Shown here in pieces: positions 57,601 through 60,861 of a stretch of 64,000 nucleotides of DNA (its first letter is position 1; the number at the start of each line of letters is the position of its first letter). The notes beneath the pieces are model-generated. The model did no database searches. It was not told the DNA's origin and was given only the letters and a program-made list of their open reading frames with translations. The position numbers were made by a program, and so were the translations under genes. Source of the DNA: Patiria miniata (lineage: Eukaryota; Echinodermata; Asteroidea; Valvatida; Asterinidae); contig NW_024037070.1 in NCBI RefSeq assembly GCF_015706575.1, positions 4,211,874-4,275,873 of the forward strand, in the 5' to 3' direction.

Positions 57601-58660
57601 TGTTAGTCAATACAGAGGAAAATTAGTGAACTTCGTATATGGAAATCTTTCCAAAGCTTGTGATGGACTTGTGGTGAACTCGACTACGACACTGAAACAT
57701 CTCAGAGAATTAAATCGACACTAAATTTTCAGGTAAAATAGGATGTCTGACCATAATTTTTGGTAAGACATGCCTAGTGGGCGTTAGTCGATGGAGGCCT
57801 AGGCCACGTTTAACTCATGATGTTACACTTTCTTTAACACAAAATTGCATATATTTAAAAACAGAAGCAGACTTTTTAAATTTATCATCAAACTTCTACA
57901 TTTGATTATTTATAATCCACTTGCAATCTTCTTATTTCTCCAAGATACTCAAAAGCATGTAACAAATATTTACAAAAACAAAGGTTTAAAAAACTTTAAA
58001 AGTTTCATTCACAAATCATACCTCTGGTTCTGTGTGAAATATCTCTTCCGTCAAATCTATTAAAAATGAAAAATAACAAATTTTATAGTGTCAGCAAATA
58101 GGTAAACACAAAATCTCATGAACTATAAATATTTCATATCTCAAAAGTATAGTTGGAAGACTCAGATTAAAGTTTCTACAAATTTGTCTTAATAATTAAT
58201 TAATTTAATGAGGAATATATTTAAAGGTTTGTTTAATAACAATTACATTTTAAAGGTTTCAGTAAATTCTTTTGGAATAAAACCCGTCAAAAAAACCACG
58301 TTTGCATTTGCAAAGCGTCACACCCACTTCCGGAAATGATGCAAACGTCATTTCCTCAAGCGTGAATTCAGAATGCCTACCTGCCGTGTTTTCGTCGTCG
58401 TCGTCCCGCATCGAGTCCGTCTCAATCGCGGTGACCGTGACAGACCCATCCTTGTGCACTCGAACCGCTTCGGCACCGTCCAGAGTAAATCCCCTGTCAG
58501 TATCTCTCCCCGGCCACGACACCTTCAGAAACTGGGCACATTGGTAGCACACGGCCCATGCTTGCTCTTCGTTTAGGGGACCGTCAAAAGCCGACAAGAT
58601 TTTGTCCAGAGAAACGGAGTTTTCCGGGAGGCGATCGGCTGTCAGTGTCAGCTGCGCCAT
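12244..58660 (-). CDS. SPIRE: SPIRE actin nucleation factor, whole gene span (15 coding exons, 803 aa)
   Basis: Spire proteins nucleate unbranched actin filaments with formins (FMN family), and link this to Rab-GTPase vesicle membranes and myosin V. Joining 15 minus-strand exons gives 2412 coding bases in one frame with a TGA stop: 58381-58660, 58022-58056, 53937-54212, 34276-34401, 33312-33389, 29866-30039, 28038-28124, 26296-26407, 25954-26141, 23260-23398, 21977-22158, 21069-21203, 19545-19612, 18966-19103, 12244-12637. Every intron has GT/AG ends and every phase matches. Domains: KIND about residues 18-235 ([31 protein letters not shown]); WH2-A 266-285, B 305-323, C 337-352 and D 366-395; Spir-box 560-590 ([20 protein letters not shown]); FYVE-like zinc finger with CxxC pairs at 606/609, 622/625, 630/633 and 708/711. 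The length is close to vertebrate SPIRE1/2. I did not identify a myosin V tail-binding motif in the 400-559 linker. Introns total about 44 kb and are filled with repeats. The ATG at 58660 has a strong context (A at -3, G at +4). Confidence 0.95.
12358..12402 (-). repeat. 9-bp coding tandem repeat (S-Q-H) in the SPIRE C-terminus
   Basis: Four to five tandem copies of a 9-bp unit (TGCTGGCTG on the plus strand) lie inside the last SPIRE exon and are translated as repeated S-Q-H tripeptides. Further degenerate S-A-H and S-D-R units follow. Because the unit is a multiple of three, copy-number change would not shift the frame. Confidence 0.85.
12724..13083. mobile_element. Mosaic of transposon fragments with C-rich tracts (intron 14)
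   Basis: A GGGCGTCAATCATTGGGG start with C-runs at about 12760-12776 and 12811-12823, then a block at 12910-13010 (GAGCATCTAGAATCCAAAA, GGGCCCTTAGCGGGCCC) shared with the repeats inside the 37755-40213 element, then a GCGATTGACACCCCTG end. Probably one element with another inserted. Confidence 0.6.
13181..13551 (+). mobile_element. hAT-like MITE with 8-bp target duplication
   Basis: 371 bp, terminal repeats CAGTGGCGTCACC and GGCGACGCCACTG, flanked on both sides by TGTGTGTG. The 8-bp duplication is the hAT signature, though a TG repeat as target makes it weaker proof. The interior is G-rich on this strand. A related left end lies at about 41794 (CAGTGGCGTAACTACGGGGG). Confidence 0.75.
13552..14210. 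other. SPIRE intron 14, nothing recognised
   Basis: AT-rich intron sequence without repeats or frames I can support. Confidence 0.45.
14211..16275 (+). repeat. 21-bp minisatellite with higher-order duplication (SPIRE intron 14)
   Basis: The unit is GACTTGAGACTTGACCAGAG plus T (21 bp). Array 1 (about 14466-15471) holds roughly 48 units and array 2 (about 15732-16275) roughly 25. Each is preceded by the same unique block of about 255 bp (14211-14465 and 15472-15731, both starting GACTGCACTGGGGTAAACA), so the block and array were duplicated together. As 21 is seven codons, all frames of both strands stay open and give false proteins. Confidence 0.95.
16276..17019. other. SPIRE intron 14, nothing recognised
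   Basis: No repeat family or gene found. A small CAGTTCAGTGACAGTTCGGT doublet lies at about 16705-16735. Confidence 0.45.
17020..17413 (+). mobile_element. MITE with CAGGTTTCGAAATTAGC / GGTTGAACCCTG ends
   Basis: Starts CAGGTTTCGAAATTAGC, ends AAGGTTGAACCCTG, with internal GGCGGGCTAGTCAAA and GCCCGCGGGCTAG repeats. The ends are imperfect inverted repeats. No reading frame. Confidence 0.6.
17590..17695 (-). mobile_element. SINE fragment
   Basis: Contains AGTGTCTTGCCCAAGGACAC and ACATGAACCCACAG, the same type of segment as in the fuller copy at 17960-18273. Lies inside SPIRE intron 14. Confidence 0.6.
17960..18273 (-). mobile_element. tRNA-headed SINE with Deu-like core
   Basis: On the minus strand it starts with a tRNA-like head (GGTCCAATGGTTATGGTGTT as box A region; GAGTTCCAATCC as box B). 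The body holds CGGCTTTACGTCCCATCTGA on the plus strand and a degenerate CTTGCTGAAGAGCACAAG, and extends to GGGTTTACAAGGTGCTG. This body type is widespread in deuterostome SINEs. It lies in the SPIRE intron in the same orientation as the gene. Confidence 0.75.
18458..18948. mobile_element. hAT-like MITE next to SPIRE exon 14 donor
   Basis: 491 bp, terminal repeats CATAGAGCTATATTAAATTA and the complement ending GCTCTATG, flanked by GTTGGCCC (18450-18457) and GTTGGCCT (18949-18956), an 8-bp duplication with one mismatch. The right duplication begins ten bases into intron 14. A second copy lies at 25211-25686. Confidence 0.85.
18966..19103 (-). CDS. SPIRE: SPIRE exon 14 (second half of zinc finger, proline/serine tail)
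   Basis: Enters in phase 2, restoring an arginine, then [20 protein letters not shown]. This supplies the third CxxC pair (630/633). The tail [20 protein letters not shown] is serine/proline rich. Donor GTAGAG, phase 2 out. A hAT-like MITE sits only about ten bases past this donor. Confidence 0.95.
19545..19612 (-). CDS. SPIRE: SPIRE exon 13 (68-nt exon, first half of FYVE-like zinc finger)
   Basis: Encodes [20 protein letters not shown] and CK, with CxxC pairs at 606/609 and 622/625. Phase 0 in, phase 2 out; acceptor TATTCACAG, donor GTAAAA. The basic residues between the pairs correspond to the turret that would face the membrane in SPIRE's modified FYVE domain. Confidence 0.95.
19713..20146. 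mobile_element. TA-flanked MITE (outer) carrying a nested element
   Basis: Ends CAATGAAATCTC and GAGATTTCATTG are flanked by TA on both sides, a Tc1/mariner-type signature. Inside it lies the element at 19849-20112, so this one was inserted first. Confidence 0.7.
19849..20112. mobile_element. Nested MITE with CAGGGCCCAATTYCACGGC ends
   Basis: 264 bp with terminal repeats near CAGGGCCCAATTTCACGG and CCGTGGAATTGGGCCCTG. The interior has repeated TTAGCA/TGCTTA words. A related right end occurs at about 33233-33255 (CATGAAATTGGGCCCTG). Confidence 0.75.
20147..21068. other. Rest of SPIRE intron 12
   Basis: No exon, repeat family or RNA gene recognised between exon 12 and the MITE pair. Confidence 0.45.
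21069..21203 (-). CDS. SPIRE: SPIRE exon 12 (Spir-box)
   Basis: Encodes residues 560-604 with [20 protein letters not shown], an almost exact Spir-box, the helix thought to help bind vesicle Rab GTPases. Phase 0 at both ends, acceptor TTTCACAG, donor GTAAAA. Confidence 0.95.
21774..21945. mobile_element. 172-bp MITE with TTGACCTATCGC ends
   Basis: Terminal inverted repeats TTGACCTATCGC and GCGATAGGTCAA. A second copy with an eroded right end lies at 45255-45416 (shared TTTGCGAGTTAGCCACGCCC). It sits about 25 bp inside SPIRE intron 11. Confidence 0.85.
21977..22158 (-). CDS. SPIRE: SPIRE exon 11 (acidic linker with RRHSI segment)
   Basis: Phase 1 in, phase 0 out. It encodes a linker with [13 protein letters not shown] and a six-glutamate run, followed by [12 protein letters not shown]; an RRHSI segment occurs at a similar place in vertebrate SPIRE1. 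Acceptor TTGCCAG, donor GTAAGA. A 172-bp MITE begins about 25 bp past the donor. Confidence 0.88.
22808..22974. repeat. 167-bp hairpin (foldback) in SPIRE intron 10
   Basis: Outer arms ATATTGAGTGGCT and AGCCACTCAATAT, middle arms ATGGGAGGAATATT and AATATTCCTCCCAT, and inner arms AAATCTGGACTTTTCCA and TGGAAAAGTCCAGATTT pair around a short loop near 22885. The interruptions sit at matching places, so a long, slightly bulged stem forms. Confidence 0.85.
23110..23190 (+). mobile_element. Degenerate tRNA-derived SINE head
   Basis: GGAGGTCGCATGTTCAAATT followed by CTGCTCCAGTG looks like the T-arm (box B) part of a tRNA-derived SINE, with the upstream part decayed. Low support for exact limits. Confidence 0.35.
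23260..23398 (-). CDS. SPIRE: SPIRE exon 10 (central linker)
   Basis: Encodes [20 protein letters not shown] through [16 protein letters not shown], phase 0 in and phase 1 out. Acceptor ATTCTCAG, donor GTAAGC. The protein content is not conserved enough to name a motif; the exon is supported by splice sites and perfect phase with both neighbours. The acceptor lies 61 bp from the end of a MITE (23460-23975). Confidence 0.85.
23460..23975 (+). mobile_element. TTAA-flanked MITE, family B copy 2
   Basis: Bounded by TTAA at 23456-23459 and 23976-23979. Same ends and interior as 9261-9759, including the central palindrome (core GCTGGTCAGCCGACCAGC, one broken pair). Starts 61 bp upstream of the exon 10 acceptor. 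Confidence 0.9.
23980..25210. other. SPIRE intron 9, nothing recognised
   Basis: AT-rich intron. Two short frames (24192-24395 and 24711-24908) have no recognisable protein. Confidence 0.45.
25211..25686. mobile_element. hAT-like MITE, second copy, left end lost
   Basis: Same element as 18458-18948 (shared TGCATATCTG, GTCTCCGCGCGCA-type and GAGGAGTTAGC blocks). The right end GCTCTATG is kept; the left end starts inside the terminal repeat after a T-run. Confidence 0.8.
25954..26141 (-). CDS. SPIRE: SPIRE exon 9 (end of WH2-D, lysine run, acidic linker)
   Basis: Starts in phase 1 with [20 protein letters not shown]. The six-lysine run is coded by an AAG-rich stretch that may vary in length. 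It continues into a serine and acid-rich linker ending TLDWSDE, donor GTGAGT. The intron before it (26142-26295) is only 154 bp and carries a GA/CT dinucleotide run next to the acceptor, acting as its pyrimidine tract. Confidence 0.92.
26296..26407 (-). CDS. SPIRE: SPIRE exon 8 (linker 3 and WH2-D helix)
   Basis: Encodes residues 353-389 plus one base. [20 protein letters not shown] is the WH2-D helix. Acceptor ATTGCAG. The donor is GTTGGA, a weak site, leaving phase 1, which exon 9 completes as a glutamate to give the ERKLKP strand. Confidence 0.92.
26466..27178 (-). repeat. ACAAGTC minisatellite, main array (SPIRE intron 7)
   Basis: Tandem words CAATCACAAGT and CCTCACAAGT alternate, often as a 21-bp pair, for about 710 bp. 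The array ends with AGTCTCAAGTCAAGCACCAA and GAACTGTGAC, a flank also seen beside the smaller arrays near 29.2 and 57.3 kb. On the minus strand the unit contains GACTTGTGA, close to GACTTGAGA of the 14-16 kb array. Confidence 0.92.
27190..28037. other. SPIRE intron 7 remainder, nothing recognised
   Basis: AT-rich, no repeats named and no coding signal before exon 7. Confidence 0.4.
28038..28124 (-). CDS. SPIRE: SPIRE exon 7 (WH2-C)
   Basis: A 29-codon exon encoding [20 protein letters not shown] and then IRSRPPLKP, nearly the vertebrate sequence. It carries WH2-C, which with WH2-D forms the actin-binding pair around linker 3. Acceptor ATGTAG, donor GTAATG, phase 0 at both ends. Confidence 0.95.
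28591..28822 (+). mobile_element. TTAA-flanked MITE, family B copy 3, internally deleted
   Basis: TTAA at 28587-28590 and 28823-28826 with the TATACAACATTTGC and GCAAATGTTGTATATTCCC ends. Only about 230 bp remains; the central palindrome is lost apart from a CCATCGTTGGAAATTG remnant. Confidence 0.85.
28940..29010 (+). mobile_element. tRNA-derived SINE head fragment
   Basis: CAATTCAGCTGGTGGAG resembles box A and GGTTCGAGTCCCAC is an exact box B. The intervening stem positions do not make a functional cloverleaf. Confidence 0.5.
29098..29770. repeat. ACAAGTC minisatellite copy 2, split by a MITE (SPIRE intron 6)
   Basis: A short array at 29098-29215 ends in the family flank (CAGTCCCAAGTCAACTCACA). 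The flank is then interrupted by a TA-flanked MITE (29228-29641) and resumes with CTCAAATGAACTGTGGG. A reverse-oriented ACTTGTGA stretch follows to 29770. Confidence 0.75.
29228..29641. mobile_element. TA-flanked MITE, CAGTGGAACG family, copy 1
   Basis: Ends CAGTGGAACGCCGCTATAAC and GGTATAGCGACGTTCCACTG, flanked by TA on both sides (Tc1/mariner-type). 414 bp, no reading frame. Inserted into the flank of the ACAAGTC repeat. Confidence 0.88.
29866..30039 (-). CDS. SPIRE: SPIRE exon 6 (WH2-A and WH2-B)
   Basis: Encodes residues 266-323. WH2-A is [18 protein letters not shown] and WH2-B is [19 protein letters not shown], each an amphipathic helix plus the LKxx strand that binds the actin cleft. 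Between them lies the conserved [10 protein letters not shown]. Acceptor CTCACAG, donor GTGAGT, phase 0 at both ends. Confidence 0.95.
30383..30751. mobile_element. GGCC-ended MITE, copy 1 (SPIRE intron 5)
   Basis: Ends GGCCAAAAAAAAAAGTCTCC and GGAGACTTTTTTTTTTGCC with the inner repeat CGGTTTCTGGTATG and its complement. Same family as 36783-37161 and 54651-55020, but inverted relative to them inside (TGCAGCAGCAGGATTCCAGT here). Confidence 0.85.
30823..31153 (+). mobile_element. MITE with TAACCCTCC / GGAGGGTT ends, copy 1
   Basis: Shares AAGCAAGATTGACTGGCTGT-type, ATAAGCCAGCTGTGCCTA and ATATGATCTGACTGTTGGTG blocks with 42857-43636 and 47204-47537. Ends GGAGGGTT immediately before the 36-bp array. 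Confidence 0.8.
31154..32132 (-). repeat. 36-bp tandem array, about 27 units (SPIRE intron 5)
   Basis: Unit begins TATACTCAGTGTTGTCTGAG, continues GGCTAGCAAGAAAAAA, with A-run length and GAGGG/GGGGG differences between units. The first unit is preceded by CACTG, so 31154-31170 reads CACTGTATACTCAGTGT, exactly the reverse complement of the SINE tail at about 43250-43266. Direct repeats touch each other with no spacers. Confidence 0.95.
32801..32987. mobile_element. TA-flanked 187-bp MITE, CTCGTTAGTACAAACTC family, copy 1
   Basis: Ends CAGTTGACTCTCGTTAGTAC and GTATTAACGAGACTCGACTG, flanked by TA. Nearly identical to 47011-47197. Confidence 0.9.
33312..33389 (-). CDS. SPIRE: SPIRE exon 5 (KIND-WH2 linker)
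   Basis: A 26-codon exon, phase 0 at both ends, acceptor TTCTCCAG and consensus donor GTAAGT. It encodes an acidic linker ending in IKPKQW; the tryptophan aligns with the W at the same exon edge in vertebrate SPIRE1, just before WH2-A. Low-complexity content makes it recognisable mainly by position, phase and splice sites. Confidence 0.88.
33600..34040. mobile_element. MITE rich in AACCCTG repeats (SPIRE intron 4)
   Basis: Ends GACCTTTTCACACTAGA and TCTAGTGTGAAAAGGCCT. The interior is built of many CCAGGGTTGA and TCAACCCTG words plus two ACATTCGGCATTTCACACTT-like repeats. It fills half of the 886-bp intron 4. Confidence 0.8.
34276..34401 (-). CDS. SPIRE: SPIRE exon 4 (end of KIND)
   Basis: Encodes residues 198-239 ([20 protein letters not shown], then [22 protein letters not shown]), phase 0 at both ends. 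The acceptor is GTGCATAG and the donor is [15 protein letters not shown] is one of the most conserved KIND segments in SPIRE. Two nearer AGs exist in the sequence, but only this acceptor keeps the conserved C..HL residues. Confidence 0.93.
34500..34753. mobile_element. GGCC-ended MITE, distinct family, TAA duplication
   Basis: Ends GGCCAAAAAAAATAGTTCTG and AGAACTATTTTATTTTGGCC, with TAA directly on each side. Shares only its tip with the longer GGCC family. A 3-bp TAA duplication fits PIF/Harbinger. Confidence 0.8.
34757..36598. other. SPIRE intron 3, first part, nothing recognised
   Basis: No repeat family or exon seen. A C-run lies near 35311-35321. Confidence 0.4.
36601..37440. mobile_element. 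TA-flanked MITE, CAGTGGAACG family, copy 2, carrying a nested MITE
   Basis: Ends CAGTGGAACGTCGCTATACC and TTATAGCGACGTTCCACTG with TA on both sides. Without the insertion at 36783-37161 it would be about 460 bp, close to the 414 bp of copy 1. Confidence 0.9.
36783..37161. mobile_element. GGCC-ended MITE, copy 2, nested, perfect TAA duplication
   Basis: 379 bp, ends GGCCAAAAAAAAAAAGTCTC and GAGCCTTTTTTTTTTGGCC, with TAA at 36780-36782 and 37162-37164. It lies inside the TA-flanked MITE. Two A-runs near 37058-37097. Confidence 0.9.
37755..40213. mobile_element. 2.46-kb non-autonomous element with internal triple repeat
   Basis: Terminal repeats CAGGCGCGGATCCAGG and CCTGGATCCGCGCCTG. The interior has about three tandem units of roughly 315 bp (about 39184-39500, 39500-39830, 39850-40145), each with an ACCACAGAGCATCTAGAAT block and a GGGCCCTTAAGCGGGCCC hairpin. 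The longest frame (37853-38296, 147 codons) resembles no transposase. No clear target duplication seen. Confidence 0.75.
40222..40459. mobile_element. MITE with GGGCAATTCCACGGTTACTC ends
   Basis: Starts GGGCAATTCCACGGTTACTC, ends GAGTAACTGTGGAATTGCCC; TTA A-rich TTAA lies just left (40217-40220) but not on the right. It abuts the 2.46-kb element. Confidence 0.8.
40711..41087. mobile_element. GGCC-ended MITE, divergent family, CAA duplication
   Basis: Ends GGCCAAAAAAAAAAAATACT and TATTTTTTTTTTTTTGGCC with inner CGGTCTCTGGTCAG / CTGACCAGAGACCG. CAA lies on both sides. The interior has ACCAAGG words repeated (GAGCACCAAGGAATGG, GCACCAAGGCAAAT twice). Confidence 0.82.
41088..42852. other. SPIRE intron 3, fragments only
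   Basis: A CAGTGGCGTAACTACGGGGG end at about 41794 with C-runs near 41850 is the left part of an element related to 13181-13551. The rest shows nothing recognisable. Confidence 0.45.
43136..43392 (+). mobile_element. tRNA-derived SINE, copy 1
   Basis: TTAGCTCAGTGGTCGAGTGG (box A), GGGTTCGAGTCCCACCCGAG (exact box B), then ACTTTCACTCGGGAGGTAAC, CACTGAGTATACAGTGTTTA and TGAAGGGCAAAACCTAATTT. It lacks the CCA-ready acceptor stem and has an 8-base anticodon loop, so it is a SINE rather than a tRNA gene. Confidence 0.85.
43393..43590 (+). mobile_element. tRNA-derived SINE, copy 2, damaged box B
   Basis: Repeats the first copy from CGTTAGCTCAGTGGTCAAGT to the GCAAAACCTAATTTGATTTA tail. Box B now reads GGGTAACAGTCCC, which would impair Pol III initiation. 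Tandem arrangement with copy 1 over a GTTAGCTCAGTGG joint. Confidence 0.8.
43641..44774. other. SPIRE intron 3, no gene supported
   Basis: Holds a 141-codon plus-strand frame (44328-44753) with no recognisable family; see the rejected list. Confidence 0.4.
44779..45161 (+). mobile_element. TTAA-flanked MITE, CCCTAG family, copy 1
   Basis: TTAA at 44775-44778 and 45162-45165, right end GCCTAGGG. Matches 61850-62229 in reverse orientation. The interior is a run of imperfect GAGGATTTTGCAGGATTGAGG words. CCCTAG next to TTAA resembles canonical piggyBac tips. Confidence 0.8.
45255..45416 (+). mobile_element. MITE with TTGACCTATCG end, copy 2
   Basis: Matches 21774-21945 (TTTGCGAGTTAGCCACGCCC, AATTGGACAATATTTCACAA). 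The right terminal repeat is lost after CTACCGCGATGG. Confidence 0.8.
45736..45786 (+). repeat. G-rich purine tract with quadruplex potential
   Basis: GAGGGTGAGGGTGGGGGGAG followed by GGGAGAGAAG and runs of up to ten G on the plus strand. In the SPIRE intron the template strand of transcription carries the G-runs. Confidence 0.6.
46114..46628 (-). mobile_element. TTAA-flanked MITE, family B copy 4, inverted
   Basis: TTAA at 46110-46113 and 46629-46632; same ends as 9261-9759 in reverse. The central palindrome reads GCTGATCGGCCGATCAGC, with matched changes on both arms compared with copy 1. Confidence 0.9.
47011..47197. mobile_element. TA-flanked 187-bp MITE, copy 2
   Basis: CAGTCAAATCTCGTTAGTAC to GTATTAACGAGACTCGACTG, flanked by TA; same length as 32801-32987. 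Confidence 0.9.
47204..47537 (+). mobile_element. MITE of the ACCCTCC/GGAGGGT family, copy 3, left end lost
   Basis: Matches 30823-31153 and 42857-43636; ends CCGGAGGGTATTAG. The left tip is missing beside the TA-flanked MITE. Confidence 0.75.
47538..50839. other. SPIRE intron 3, simple repeats only
   Basis: ACATGTAC runs near 48150 and 48360-48420, a TCTG microsatellite near 49208-49226, a GACCAAAATATTTGACTAATT doublet at about 49236-49285 and a single GGCC MITE end near 50250. No gene seen. Confidence 0.45.
50840..51351 (+). mobile_element. TTAA-flanked MITE, family A copy 2
   Basis: TTAA at 50836-50839 and 51352-51355, terminal repeats GCTACAGTCCATCATTTG and CAAATGATGGACTATAGCT. 512 bp, no coding capacity. 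Confidence 0.9.
51356..52854. other. SPIRE intron 3, pyrimidine-rich stretch
   Basis: From about 51640 to 52600 the plus strand is strongly C-rich and G-poor (many CCCCTCCCA words). No frame in it is recognisable. Confidence 0.45.
52859..53384 (-). mobile_element. TTAA-flanked MITE, family A copy 3, inverted
   Basis: TTAA at 52855-52858 and 53385-53388; reverse complement of 50840-51351 over its length, 1.5 kb away from it. Confidence 0.9.
53937..54212 (-). CDS. SPIRE: SPIRE exon 3 (C-terminal half of KIND)
   Basis: Encodes residues 106-197, phase 0 at both ends, acceptor TTCTCAG and donor GTGAGG. It opens with [16 protein letters not shown], a strong KIND match, then [13 protein letters not shown] and a highly acidic loop with many D and E residues before [12 protein letters not shown]. 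The acidic insertion is longer than in vertebrate SPIRE proteins. Confidence 0.95.
54651..55020. mobile_element. GGCC-ended MITE, copy 3 (SPIRE intron 2)
   Basis: Same family and orientation as 36783-37161 (AAACCGCCAAACTCACTGGT, ACCACTTTTGGGGCAAGCTC). Ends GGCC at 54651 and 55017-55020; the target duplication is not preserved. Confidence 0.85.
55021..57300. other. SPIRE intron 2, nothing recognised
   Basis: AT-rich, no exon of fitting phase and no repeat family that I can name. Confidence 0.45.
57318..57362 (+). repeat. ACAAGTC repeat, small copy 3 (SPIRE intron 2)
   Basis: CCATCACAAGT words followed by the family flank (CCAGTCTCAATTCAAATAAC, AAACTGTGAAAGG), as in the 26.5-27.2 kb array. 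Confidence 0.65.
57442..57659. repeat. Inverted repeat with 34-bp arms
   Basis: Left arm AAGCTTGGGAAAGATTTCCA continuing TATACGAAGTTCACT; the right arm at about 57625-57659 is its complement with two or three differences. The roughly 150 bp between holds an open frame without recognisable product. Confidence 0.8.
58022..58056 (-). CDS. SPIRE: SPIRE exon 2 (35-nt microexon in the KIND domain)
   Basis: Flanked by a good acceptor (T-rich tract ending AATAG) and a GTATGA donor. It enters in phase 1 and leaves in phase 0, exactly what is needed to join exon 1 to exon 3, which are otherwise one base out of frame. With the split codon it encodes [12 protein letters not shown], the same length and position as the short linker before the ALDYG helix in vertebrate SPIRE proteins. 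No other candidate of fitting length and phase was seen in the 4.2 kb between exons 1 and 3. Confidence 0.85.
58381..58660 (-). CDS. SPIRE: SPIRE exon 1 (start codon, N-terminal half of KIND)
   Basis: Encodes residues 1-93 plus the first base of codon 94. It holds the KIND signature [20 protein letters not shown] followed by VCYQC, which in SPIRE proteins is the opening helix pair of the non-catalytic kinase-like lobe that grips the formin tail. The donor GTAGGC follows an acidic DDDDENTA stretch. The frame stays open upstream to 58849, but the KIND fold begins right after this ATG, so an earlier start is not needed. Confidence 0.95.
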
Positions 58661-60352
58661 GTTGTTCGTACAAATTGTATGCACACGAAATCCAGCTGCA
58701 GATACACCGTTAACGCGCGCGTGGAGGATCGGACTAGACTGCAGTGAAGTGCGCCACCGACTTTCGCTTTCTTTTACGACTTGCTCCCTCACTTTGTTAT
58801 GGTAATTTTGTCTTTTTGAGAGAGGATTAGATTTTAGTAAAGTCGGCAAAGTTTGGTAGAGTTCATCCTCAAACTACTAAGTTGTTACTAAACGAAAACG
58901 AAAAACAAGAGTCACTTTTCTGGATATAGTAAAGTGCCACAATGCATACGTTTTAATACCGACTTCAAAATCGGGACATTTTCTTTTTGCCACGCCCATG
59001 TCTAAAAATAATCACAACTCGTCAGTATTTCGACCGACCGTGAACTGTAAATGACATTGCCTTTTGTATAAATTTGCCGGAAGAAATTCCAAACGGGCCA
59101 ATTATTTGATAATTGTGGTTTTAAAGTACCGGTTGTCGGTAAACAACATCAAAAACTTCATATCCTTCACCTGTGATTTTTGTCTCGAGCTAAAATTTAG
59201 GATTTTTGAAAGTTCCAAACTTTGTAAGGAAGTGGAAGTCTGTATGTAAATATTTAAGAAATGTACAAATGGGTATTTTAAATTTTGTAAAAAGTGTAAA
59301 AAGTGTATTTATAAACAACAGCTCTGCAGATGAATTGATGTGTACATGTATAATTTATTCACATTTCACAGAATTCACAATATATTATTTATATATCGTA
59401 TTTACACATTATATTTAATTCAGTTAATTTTGACAAATCAAAACGAGCCAGTTTATTTAATGGAACACTGTATCATTATCCTGTACTGTTATAAAACAAA
59501 ATCATTTTTAAACTATAAAATGAGTCTAAAACATAAAAAACCCTGGTGTGGACAAATTTCTATACAAAAAATAATGAAAACAAATTTAGTTTTATATTTG
59601 GTTATATCAGTCAACAATTTAGTGGATGCTGGATGTATTTTACACAAAATTCCTCTATTAGACCATTTGATGGAAATTATTCATTTTGACAGCCAAAAAG
59701 AAAACCCAAAATATGTCATTCATTTGCTCCAAGCCAAATATTTCTCATTAATTTTAGGCTTGTTCGGAGTAAACAGTACCTTTCATTTAAATTGTACCTT
59801 CTATAATAAAATTACAAACTACTAATCACAATTTCTTTGTCAAGTTTTTCATTATTTTGCTGGAAAAGCATTCATCGTTCAGCAGCACATACGTTCAACA
59901 GTTCTGACAAAGTTTTGGACAAGTCACATCTCTATAAGGTAAACTCTTCAGCACAAACTGTCCTGATATTCTCACAAGACAGTAAACGCTGTGTTCTCTT
60001 TTTAAGACATTATTCAAACATTTGAAACTAGTTATTGGTTAACTTCATATTTCATATAAAAATACATGAACATGCATTTTTTTACAATGTCAAATGATGG
60101 CCAATACAAGAAGTATTAACATGACATGTTTATAGGTGGGTTATGCAACGTGGCTGGTGGTTTTTAAGTTAACAAGCTGACATGGGGCTACGAACATGCA
60201 AAAAAATGACTTACTTGATCCGAAACTAAGCTAACATACATGTATGCACAACTTTTGCTCATTTTGAAGACTTGCCGAATCAGAGTTTTTCTAATTATTT
60301 CTAGCAGTGCCTGGGGATGATGTAAACACGGAGCTATATAGCCTATGATTAA
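58661..60352. other. SPIRE 5' flank
   Basis: The first 200 bp are richer in CpG and should hold the 5' UTR and promoter of the minus-strand gene; no TATA box or other defined element could be fixed. From 59050 on it is very AT-rich, with a 161-codon plus-strand frame (59340-59825) that I do not support. Confidence 0.45.
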
Positions 60353-60861
60353 AGGGCATTATGGCCTGAAATCACGAAAATGTCATGTTTTGTTTTTTTT
60401 ATTTATAACTATTTCAAAGGTCTGGTTGAAAGGAAACAAACCTAATGTCTTACTGTTCCCAAGTAAAGACGGAAAACCCCGTTTTTGTACATCAGACGCA
60501 ATGGACATTTTGTGGGATACCCATACGTATTTCAAGTCGTGTCTATTCAATGCAGCGTACACGGAGTATGTGTGGTGCAAAATCCACACATTACAAATTC
60601 ACAGAGTGCATTGGGAACTACGGTGCGGCTGGATCACAACTAGCACCGAACAGCTTGATTTTTCTGGATCAAAAAAGTGACCCCCGAAAGTTGTTCTTGC
60701 ATGGTTCTCGCAAGAATAACCCCCCAAAAAACGCTCAGTGTTTAAAGGATGGTTGTGTGGGCGTTTATATTCTACTTTTAAATACTCTTTCTATTTCATG
60801 TCATTTCATTTAAAACACATTTTGTAGCCCAATTGGGTGCATTCCAGGCCATAATGTCCCT
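60353..60861. mobile_element. TTAA-flanked MITE, AGGGCATTATGGCCTG family
   Basis: TTAA at 60349-60352 and 60862-60865; ends AGGGCATTATGGCCTG and CAGGCCATAATGTCCCT. 509 bp. Open frames of 111 and 122 codons inside it resemble nothing known. Confidence 0.88.

Noticed and set aside
59340..59825. 161-codon plus-strand frame upstream of SPIRE
   Set aside because: Very AT-rich, hydrophobic low-information protein with no family signature. Long for AT-rich DNA, but not enough to call a gene.
60345..60813. Overlapping 111- and 122-codon frames
   Set aside because: They lie wholly inside a TTAA-flanked MITE and match no transposase.
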